Below, piece after piece: positions 57,912 to 64,000 of a stretch of DNA of 64,000 nt (positions within the stretch are counted from its first letter, which is position 1; every line of letters begins with the position of its first letter). Position numbers and translations under genes: made by a program. The notes beneath the pieces were generated by a model that saw only the letters and a list, made by a program, of their open reading frames with translations, made no database searches and had not been told where the DNA came from. This stretch comes from JACKCD01 sp041390905. GTDB taxonomy: Bacteria > Chloroflexota > Anaerolineae > Promineifilales > Promineifilaceae. The stretch spans positions 2,604,001-2,668,000 of the forward strand of contig JAWKPA010000012.1 in NCBI GenBank assembly GCA_041390905.1, read 5' to 3'.

Positions 57912-60557
57912 ATGACCAACCGCTACACCGACACCCCCGAACTCCCCCCCAACCTGCTGCTGGGCAGCGTGCGGTTGCTGCTGTGGCTCTTTTTTCACCC
58001 GTCGGCGTGGCGCGGGCAGGTGGCGCGGCTGGACGTAGGGGTGTCGCCGCTGTTTTGTTTAGCGGAATTAAACGGCCGTTCCCTCCGCTCCCTCCCCTTT
58101 TGGCGGCACCTCATCATGCTCACCTTCACCTGGCCGCTGGCACTGGGCGGGGTGCTGGCCGGTGGCCTGTGGCTGGCGGGAGTCAGTGGAGCCACCTCGC
58201 TCTTGGCAGGCATGGTGGGAACGGCCGTTTCCCTGCTCACCACCCTCATCGTCGGTCTCGTCGGCAGCGTCCCCGTGGGCATTGCCGCTGGCATGGCCGT
58301 CGGGCTGGTGGTGGGCGCGGCCAGCACCTTGTTTTTAAGCAGCAGCGGCAACCCATTGCCTGCCCTGCTACTCGAAGGGGTGGTCGGGCTTGCCAGCGGG
58401 CTGGCGGGGGGGCTGGGCTTTGGCGTGGCCGCCGGCATCAGCCAGCCGCGCACCCTCCTCAGCGAAGCCGTCCCGCTGGGGCGGCAAAGCAGCGGCGTGG
58501 TCATTGGGCTGCTGGTGGGGGTTGGCACGGGGCTGCTGGCGGGAAGCATTAACGGCCGTTTGGCCGCCGCCCTCCTCATCGCCCTGCCCCTTGCCACTGC
58601 CCTGTGGGGACGAACCGGGCGGTGGCAGCATGGGCTGGTGGCTGGTTTGCTGGGGGGCGTGGTGGGGTTTGTGGGGGGTGGGGATGTGGGGGGTGGGGCG
58701 TGGGGGCTGCTATTTGTGGTTGGGTTGATCACCGCGCTGTATGCACTGCCCTACTTTTTGGCTGACCGGCTGGTGGGGGCGTGGGCGGGGGCGTTAGCCG
58801 GGGCACTGGGCAGCGGTGCCGGGCTGTATCTCTTCCTGGCTGAAACAACGGCCGTTGGCCCGCTGCTGCTGTTTGCCCTGCTGGGGGTGCTGCTGGGGCT
58901 GGCCGGGGCGTGGTGGCGACCCGTTCTCACCTATCCGCTGCTGGTGGCGGCCAATGGGGTGCTGCTGCGGCTGGATGAGCGGCGGGTGGGGACGGGCAAA
59001 CGGCCGTTTTTCCCCCACCATTCCGCCTTTTGGGATGAATTTCAGCGGCTGCCCCTGGCTGGATTAGCCGACCACCTGCTGCTGGTGCTGACTCACTGGC
59101 CGGAGGAGGGGGCGCGGGCGTTGGCTTATCTGGCCGACAGCCGCCAGCGGTGGGCGGCGCAGACGGCACAAATTGAGCTGGAGGTGCGGCAGTTGGCGGG
59201 GTGTGGTTCATTAACGGCCGTTGCCACCATCGGCGACCGGATGGGGCTGGGTGAACTGACCGACCCCGCCAGTGCCTTGCTCCGCAGCTTGCAGCGCGTC
59301 AGCCAGGATGTGGCGGCTGCACTAGCACAAGAAAGTGCCTACAACCAGCGGCTGGCGCTGCGCGGCGTGGAGGAGCGGCTGGACGGGCTGCTGCGCGAGC
59401 TAACCCGCAGCAGTGACCCCTATGCCCCGCGCTTTCGCCCGGTGGTGGCGCGGTGGCGCGAACTGGTGGCGGCAGGTGGTTTACAGTTGGCCGCCGAAGC
59501 CGAACTGCGGCAGGAGCTAGACAACCCCTACATCATCGGCGTGCCGCTGACGGAAAAGCAGGAGCTTTTTGTGGGGCGCACCGACATCAGCAGCCGCATT
59601 GAGCAGCTTTTGCTGGATCGGCGGCGGCCACCGCTGCTGCTTTATGGGCAGCGGCGGGTGGGCAAGACTTCGCTGCTCAACAATTTGGGGCGGCTGCTGC
59701 CGCGCCATATCGTGCCGCTGTTTGTGGATTTGCAGGGGCCGGCGACGCGGGCGGGGGATGCGGCCGGTTTTTTCTACAACGTGGCGCGGGCGATGCGGCA
59801 GTCGGCGCGGCGGCAGCGGCAGCTTGATCTGCCCGACCTGACCCGCGAAACGGTGGCGGCGGATCCGTTTACGGCGTTTGATGAGTGGCTGGACGGGGTG
59901 GAGGGGGCGCTGGGCAGCCAGACGGGGCTGCTGCTGCTGGATGAGTTTGAGGTGCTGGCGGAGGCATTTGCCAACCGCCGTTTGGACGAAGCCGCCATTT
60001 TGGGAACCTTGCGCCATCTGATTCAGCACCGCCCCCGCTTCAAAGTGCTGCTGTCGGGGTCGCATACGCTGGCGGCATTTCATCGCTGGTCAAGCTATCT
60101 CATCAACGTCCAGCTTGTCCACATTGGCTTGCTGAGTGAGGCGGAGACGGCGCAGTTGGTGGAGCGACCGGTGGCGGGGTTTGCCCTGCGCTATGAGCCA
60201 GCGGCGCGGGCGCGGGTGTGGGAGCTGACCAGCGGCCATCCGTTTTTGGTGCAGTTGCTGTGTGCGGAGGTGGTGGCGCTGAAAAATGAGCAGCCGCCCG
60301 ACCAGCGACGGCTGGCGACGGTGGGGGATGTGGAAACGGCCGTTTTGCCCGCTCTGGAACACGGCAGCTTTTTCTTTGCCGACCTGGCGCAAAACCAGGT
60401 GGACGAGGCGGGGCGGCTGTTTTTGCGGGGGTTGGCAAGGGGGGAAGAAACGGCCGTTTCCAACCCACCCCTCCTCGAACAGCTCATCGCCCAGGAAATC
60501 TTGCACCCCAACCACACCTTCCGCGTCGAACTAGTGCGCCGCTGGTTTGCTTTGTAA
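57912..60557 (+). CDS. Membrane-anchored P-loop ATPase (ATPase_2/STAND-like)
   Basis: 881 residues. N-terminal half (about 20-355) is a chain of hydrophobic, Gly-rich helices (GIAAGMAVGLVVGAASTLFL, GVVGLASGLAGGLGFGVAAG and similar), like a poly-helix anchor. Next is an alpha-helical part (about 360-545), then an ATPase: FVGRTDISSRIEQLLLDRR, Walker A LLLYGQRRVGKTSLLNNLGR (Lys585), Walker B GLLLLDEFEVLAEAF (about 675-690) and a winged-helix-like end LTSGHPFLVQLLCAEVV. The ATPase part is ATPase_2-like. Position behind DUF4129 genes implies work in the same membrane complex. Function unknown. About eight AACGGCCGTT copies, the highest number of any gene here. Confidence 0.8.
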   Translation: MTNRYTDTPELPPNLLLGSVRLLLWLFFHPSAWRGQVARLDVGVSPLFCLAELNGRSLRSLPFWRHLIMLTFTWPLALGGVLAGGLWLAGVSGATSLLAGMVGTAVSLLTTLIVGLVGSVPVGIAAGMAVGLVVGAASTLFLSSSGNPLPALLLEGVVGLASGLAGGLGFGVAAGISQPRTLLSEAVPLGRQSSGVVIGLLVGVGTGLLAGSINGRLAAALLIALPLATALWGRTGRWQHGLVAGLLGGVVGFVGGGDVGGGAWGLLFVVGLITALYALPYFLADRLVGAWAGALAGALGSGAGLYLFLAETTAVGPLLLFALLGVLLGLAGAWWRPVLTYPLLVAANGVLLRLDERRVGTGKRPFFPHHSAFWDEFQRLPLAGLADHLLLVLTHWPEEGARALAYLADSRQRWAAQTAQIELEVRQLAGCGSLTAVATIGDRMGLGELTDPASALLRSLQRVSQDVAAALAQESAYNQRLALRGVEERLDGLLRELTRSSDPYAPRFRPVVARWRELVAAGGLQLAAEAELRQELDNPYIIGVPLTEKQELFVGRTDISSRIEQLLLDRRRPPLLLYGQRRVGKTSLLNNLGRLLPRHIVPLFVDLQGPATRAGDAAGFFYNVARAMRQSARRQRQLDLPDLTRETVAADPFTAFDEWLDGVEGALGSQTGLLLLDEFEVLAEAFANRRLDEAAILGTLRHLIQHRPRFKVLLSGSHTLAAFHRWSSYLINVQLVHIGLLSEAETAQLVERPVAGFALRYEPAARARVWELTSGHPFLVQLLCAEVVALKNEQPPDQRRLATVGDVETAVLPALEHGSFFFADLAQNQVDEAGRLFLRGLARGEETAVSNPPLLEQLIAQEILHPNHTFRVELVRRWFAL

Positions 60558-60577
60558 CATACATTGTAAAGATAGCT

Positions 60578-60669
60578 TAGGAACGAGGATTAAATAAGTT
60601 CCGCAAGAAGTTCAACTTCTTCCGAGAAGTTGAACTTTTCAATGTGCAAGTTATTTAATTTCCATTCCT
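60578..60669. mobile_element. Family D MITE-like element, copy 2 (inverted)
   Basis: 92 bp from TAGGAACGAGGATTAAATAAG to TTTAATTTCCATTCCT, the reverse complement of the copy at 20611, with a central AGAAGTTCAACTTCT palindrome. Confidence 0.8.
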
Positions 60670-60776
60670 TAACGAGCATATCGAATTTGCTCAACCACTC
60701 GGCAGCCTCGTTCCGTAGCTCTGTGGCGGAACATCTTGTTACTGCTCTTGCCATGCTACAGGAGCAGTTGGAAGAA

Positions 60777-60799
60777 GCTCCCACGGAAACCGTGGGAGC
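60777..60799. terminator. Hairpin between convergent genes
   Basis: GCTCCCACGG, AAA, CCGTGGGAGC: a perfect 10-bp GC-rich stem between the membrane ATPase gene and the convergent RTX gene. No T-run follows on either strand, so terminator function is uncertain. The rest of 60670-60853 has no gene I can support. Confidence 0.5.
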
Positions 60800-60853
60800 C
60801 AGGAAAATCTATCTATTGTGTCGTTTCGCCCTATATGGCATGTCTACAGGAAA

Positions 60854-62422
60854 TTATTCAACTTCGCAGCTTTTTAGCTTTTCACCATTGCGGCAGATGT
60901 CTTCCCCACTGCTGGCATCAAGAATATCGGTCTCGCTACCACCATCAAGTAAATCGTCGTCTTTACCTCCATAGAGTTTGTCGTTATCAGCACCGCCGTA
61001 TAGCTCGTCTTGTCCATCTTTGCCACGAAGATGATCGCGGCCGGCATCGCCAAACAGAATATCGCCACCTTGATCGCCATCCAGGGTGTCGTCACCCTCT
61101 CCCCCTTCCAGGCGGTCATTGCCCTTGCTGCCGTTTAGCCAGTCGTTCCCGGCATCACCGTACAGGGTGTCGTCACCATCTTTACCGTCCAGATGGTCAT
61201 TACCAGCTCCACCGTGGAGAATATCATAGCCATCGTCGCCATAGAGCTTATCGCGCCCGTCATCACCCCACAGTATGTCATTGCCCTCATCACCATACAA
61301 GTTGTCGTTGCCCGCACCTCCAATCAGGCAGTCGTGGCCGCCCAGCCCTTCCAGACGATCATTGCCACCATAACCAAAAATAATGTCGTCGCCCTCGGTG
61401 CCTTTAATCTTGTCGTTTTTCTCGGTACCATAAATCACATTGACACCTGGGGCATTGACATCACAGGTGGCACGGGCTGGCCCAAATGGCCCACTCCCTT
61501 CTGGTGGGGTCAGTTGGTTCAAAATATTACTTCCCCAGCAAACGACTTCGCCATCGGTCTCAACGCCACAGCTAAAGTCCCAGCCTGCACCTACATCAAG
61601 AAATGGGCCTGTGCCAGGCGGTACATCAACCTCACCATAGAAATTGTACCGGCTGCCCCAGCAGTGAATGTCACCATCGGTTTCTAGGGCACAGATTTGT
61701 GGAACACCAACGGCTACTTCGGTATATGGCCCTGTTTCTGGCGGCACAGTATGAAGCCCGGGAATGTCCTGCCCCCAACATACAAGGGTGCCGTTTTTTT
61801 CGATGGCACAGGTCTGTCTGGAACTTGAACTCAGGTGATAAAAGGGGCCGGAATTGGCTGGGGGCGTATTGTACAAACTATTTCCACCCCAACATACAAC
61901 ATCTCCATCTGCTTCAAGCCCACAGCTACCCCCGGTTCCGACTTCTACTTCTTTGTAGGGGCCGCTGTCGGCCGGAACATCAAGCTGCCCACGTCTCGAT
62001 TCGCCCCAGCAAAGGATGGTACCATCTGTTTGCAGGCCACAGGTATGGGCTTCGCCGCCGCTAACCTGCTGAAATGGGCCACTACCATCGGGAACAATGG
62101 TGTCATCAGAATCATTGTAACCCCAACAGAGTAGCTGCCCATCTGGTTTGACAGCGCATACGTGAAAATCACCGACCCCAAACTGTTGAAATGGGGCTTG
62201 TTCATGTGGAACAGCGGTGATACCTCCCCCGCTATAACCCCAACAAACAAGGTCGTTATCGCCTTCAAGGGCGCAGGCAAAGCCATCGCCCAAATCAATA
62301 TAGGTTCTTACATCACCAGGATCGGCATGTAGTTGATTGATAGAAGTTGTCAGCATAAGAAACAAGAAGGTGGCTCCAATAATGCTGAAAACGCGATAGG
62401 GTACATTTGTTGACCAGAGCAT
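60854..62422 (-). CDS. Secreted RCC1-like plus RTX repeat protein
   Basis: 522 residues from ATG 62422 (GGAAAGGAAG site). Signal peptide LWSTNVPYRVFSIIGATFL to about 35. Then about seven RCC1/BNR-like blades (C-A-L-E-x-D-G-x-V-x-C-W-G, each about 40 residues, about 45-330), each with a Cys pair that may form a disulfide. The C-terminal half (about 345-500) has about 15 calcium-binding nonapeptides of GGAGNDxLYGDEGND type, ending GEDICRNGEKLKSCEVE. RTX repeats fold with calcium outside the cell. This joining of a beta propeller and an RTX stalk suggests an adhesin or surface protein. Usual type I secretion partners are not in view, and a cleavable signal is present instead. Confidence 0.82.
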   Translation of the reverse strand: MLWSTNVPYRVFSIIGATFLFLMLTTSINQLHADPGDVRTYIDLGDGFACALEGDNDLVCWGYSGGGITAVPHEQAPFQQFGVGDFHVCAVKPDGQLLCWGYNDSDDTIVPDGSGPFQQVSGGEAHTCGLQTDGTILCWGESRRGQLDVPADSGPYKEVEVGTGGSCGLEADGDVVCWGGNSLYNTPPANSGPFYHLSSSSRQTCAIEKNGTLVCWGQDIPGLHTVPPETGPYTEVAVGVPQICALETDGDIHCWGSRYNFYGEVDVPPGTGPFLDVGAGWDFSCGVETDGEVVCWGSNILNQLTPPEGSGPFGPARATCDVNAPGVNVIYGTEKNDKIKGTEGDDIIFGYGGNDRLEGLGGHDCLIGGAGNDNLYGDEGNDILWGDDGRDKLYGDDGYDILHGGAGNDHLDGKDGDDTLYGDAGNDWLNGSKGNDRLEGGEGDDTLDGDQGGDILFGDAGRDHLRGKDGQDELYGGADNDKLYGGKDDDLLDGGSETDILDASSGEDICRNGEKLKSCEVE

Positions 62423-62476
62423 GATTTGCTTCCTTTCCCCAAAATGATGTGGCGTTTTACCAAACGGCCGTTTCAC

Positions 62477-62679
62477 AATGCGGATACTTGCACGTTATCA
62501 AACAGTGAACCAGTCAACAGGCTCATATGTACCCTACAGAAATTGGGCGCACTTTGGCAATGACAAATGTCAGGTTCCGGGGATGATTTTTGACGTAGGG
62601 ATGACAAGTCTCGTTTGCCAACCAGACTTGCCACTTGTTACCTGCATGGTGCAAGCATATTCAGCAAACCCAGTTGGGA
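62477..62679. other. Gap with family C-like core
   Basis: No gene seen. CAGACTTGCCACTTGTTACC at about 62622 and related TGCAAGC pieces resemble the family C core. An AACGGCCGTT lies at about 62463. Confidence 0.5.
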
Positions 62680-63666
62680 TCATGTGCCTTTCGGCCGGCC
62701 GAGAACCGGGTCAGCCAGCACAAGCGGCAGCATAAACGTGAGGAGCAGCGTGAGGCGGAGGGGGTTGCCGAGGTGAGGGAGGGAGAGGGCGAGGAGGAGG
62801 ATGAGCATGAGAATGATATGGATCATATAGATGGGGCGGTGCTGGGGGGCGGGCGCGTGGGGGAGCGTCATTTGCCAGAGGAGGGTGAGGCAGAGGAGGT
62901 TGAGCAAAACGGCCGTTCCTGCACCCCACCAGCCACCCCCCCACAGCCACACCAGCCCCAGCGTTAACCCAAACAGCACCGCCTGACATGCCAGGGCATA
63001 GAGCCGCAGCCGGGTGGGGATGCGGAGCGAGCCGTCGGGGTTGGGGGTGGTGCCGAGATAAACGGCCGTTGTCACCACCCCGTGCGCCGCCATATGCGCC
63101 ACATCATTCGCCACATCCCGCAGGCTGGCGTTGATGCCGTTGACCAGCAAAATATAGACTACCACAACGGCGGCGGTGAGCCAGGTGAGCGGGTTGGGCT
63201 GACCAATGGTAGAAGCTCCGGCCAGCAGCAGTGCCGCCCAACCAATACCCTGGATGAGGTCGGTGAGGGGCGGAACGGCCGTTTTCTTCCCCCACACGTC
63301 ATAGATTGCCAGGCAGAGAAAGGCAAGTAGCAGCCAGCCGACGGCGGCGGGTTGGTGGGTGTGGAGGTGGATGTAAACGGCCGTTAGCGGCACCATCAAC
63401 CCGGCAATCAGGATAGCAAATAGAGGTGAAATACGGCCGGCGACCAGCGGATAGGCCGCCCGGCTGGGCTGGGAGCGGTCAATGGGCAAATCAACCACGT
63501 CGTTGAGGATGTAGGCAAAGGCGTGGAAGCCAAGCGCCAACAGCAGCAGCGGCCAAATGCGGCTCCAGCCAAGCTGTGGCGCAACCGTGGCCGCCCCCAG
63601 CAGCGGCAGCATCCCGCTAAAGCCAAAGAGAGCGAGGTGGAGGAAGCGGATGAGGGAGGGGAGCAT
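62680..63666 (-). CDS. UbiA family prenyltransferase
   Basis: 328 residues from ATG 63666; the longer reading to 63741 would translate a family B repeat. UbiA fold with first motif YILNDVVDLPIDRSQPSRAA (about 45-65), second motif NASLRDVANDVAHMAAHG (about 190) and about nine helices. It resembles the chlorophyll/bacteriochlorophyll- and heme-type prenyltransferases as much as the MenA group; substrate unknown. The adjacent upstream P450 may be in the same operon, which hints at a modified terpenoid or quinone, but that is inference. Confidence 0.82.
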   Translation of the reverse strand: MLPSLIRFLHLALFGFSGMLPLLGAATVAPQLGWSRIWPLLLLALGFHAFAYILNDVVDLPIDRSQPSRAAYPLVAGRISPLFAILIAGLMVPLTAVYIHLHTHQPAAVGWLLLAFLCLAIYDVWGKKTAVPPLTDLIQGIGWAALLLAGASTIGQPNPLTWLTAAVVVVYILLVNGINASLRDVANDVAHMAAHGVVTTAVYLGTTPNPDGSLRIPTRLRLYALACQAVLFGLTLGLVWLWGGGWWGAGTAVLLNLLCLTLLWQMTLPHAPAPQHRPIYMIHIILMLILLLALSLPHLGNPLRLTLLLTFMLPLVLADPVLGRPKGT

Positions 63667-63668
63667 TG

Positions 63669-63740
63669 GGGGGATGTGGGGTGTGGGGAGTAGGGAGTGG
63701 GGTGTAAAAACGCGCTGCACCCTACGCCCTACTCCCCACA
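63669..63740. repeat. Family B inverted repeat
   Basis: GTGGGGTGTGGGGAGTAGGG and CACCCTACGCCCTACTCCCC around GTGTAAAAACGCGCTG. It lies between the P450 stop and the UbiA start, next to the UbiA ribosome-binding region. Confidence 0.8.
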
Positions 63741-63744
63741 AATT

Positions 63745-64000
63745 TCACCAGCGCAAATGCAGCCACTTCGGCCCGCGAAACAGCACACCAGAGCGCCATT
63801 CGATGGTTTCATCGGCCAGGGCAAGGGTGGGGAAGCGGGTGAAGAGGGTTTGCAGGGCGATTTTACCTTCAAGCCGGGCGAGGTGGGCACCTAGGCAAAA
63901 ATGGATGCCGAGGCCAAAGCTAAGGTGACGGCTGTCTTCGCGCTCAATGTCAAATACATCGGGCTGGGCATATTGGCAGCCGTCGCGGTTGGCGGAGGTG
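63745..64000 (-). CDS. Cytochrome P450, C-terminal part (cut by window edge)
   Basis: The 5' end lies outside the window. The visible 84 residues have the P450 haem-thiolate motif HLSFGLGIHFCLGAHLARLE (Cys ligand in F-G-L-G-I-H-F-C-L-G) preceded by TSANRDGCQYAQPDVFDIER, and end FRGPKWLHLRW. This is the normal P450 end of the bacterial CYP class. It would hydroxylate a small molecule with electrons from ferredoxin; substrate unknown. Confidence 0.9.
   Translation of the reverse strand, partial: TSANRDGCQYAQPDVFDIEREDSRHLSFGLGIHFCLGAHLARLEGKIALQTLFTRFPTLALADETIEWRSGVLFRGPKWLHLRW

Larger units (their letters stand above)
530..63385. repeat. Highly iterated palindrome AACGGCCGTT, about 90 copies over the window
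   Basis: I counted about 91 exact copies by eye (530-539 is the first, 63376-63385 the last), about one per 700 bp. Chance would give under 0.1 in 64 kb. Copies are in genes in all three frames, where they read as N-G-R, T-A-V or R-P, producing the frequent ENGRF, ETAVS and KRPF peptides seen in unrelated proteins. They are also in gaps. None is seen from about 35.14 to 39.36 kb, the stretch holding the AT-rich island. The core CGGCCG is a palindrome that could be a methyl or restriction target. Comparable in type to cyanobacterial HIP1 (GCGATCGC). Confidence 0.9.

Noticed and set aside
60590..60784. 64-residue frame on the minus strand and a 114-residue frame on +
   Set aside because: Both mostly translate the family D element and have no ribosome-binding site or family match.

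Overview
The window is a dense, GC-rich bacterial chromosome segment. It holds about 54 genes on both strands, with no rRNA, tRNA, CRISPR array or plasmid/phage backbone that I can see. Gene content points to Chloroflexota, probably an Anaerolineae-type filament (inference, not proven). The pointers are a MoxR/DUF58/DUF4129 cluster, a phosphotransferase-M23-aminotransferase triple fusion, a DUF1461/Lit protein, secreted proteins ending in a -YLPLL/-WLPLV tail, and many short dispersed repeats.

Layout. 0.1-3.8 kb: a two-subunit ABC exporter with one degenerate ATP site. 3.9-4.5 kb: a DUF2283 plus DUF4258-like pair resembling a toxin-antitoxin module. 4.6-18.7 kb: mostly catabolic genes (TauE/SafE permease, amidohydrolase, C69-type Ntn hydrolase, M20 carbamoylase, molybdenum hydroxylase fusion, secreted glycosidase, MFS permease, sugar isomerase-like protein, nitrilase). 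19.4-28.6 kb: housekeeping (cysteine desulfurase plus MnmA for tRNA thiolation, a Rel-family protein with an apparently dead hydrolase site, a J-domain protein, a deoxynucleoside kinase, a Crp/Fnr regulator) with a frameshifted DUF4160 gene beside a DUF2442 gene. 28.8-36.3 kb: DUF2892 protein, di-haem peroxidase, SDR, DUF1461, PhzF and the 1030-residue fusion. 36.36-38.66 kb: a markedly AT-rich single-gene island encoding a 767-residue protein with a zinc ribbon and a PD-(D/E)xK nuclease signature. It is the best candidate for an undescribed, possibly defensive, system. 38.8-51.9 kb: DUF2442 pair, PLP lyase, TrmH-type methyltransferase, UbiA prenyltransferase, polyphosphate kinase, CapA-like lipoprotein, receiver domain, CopC/thioredoxin-like pair and a UspA-DUF389-SH3 fusion. 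52.3-60.6 kb: MoxR, DUF58, two DUF4129 membrane proteins and a membrane-anchored ATPase. 60.8-64 kb: an RCC1/RTX repeat protein, a second UbiA protein and the C-terminus of a cytochrome P450.

The most unusual property is genome-wide. The 10-bp palindrome AACGGCCGTT occurs about 90 times by my manual count (under 0.1 expected by chance), inside genes in all three frames as well as between them, like HIP1 of cyanobacteria. I see none in the AT-rich island. Several further families of short inverted repeats sit directly before start codons, at stop codons and in gaps. Two of them form MITE-like elements with full-length copies in both orientations.
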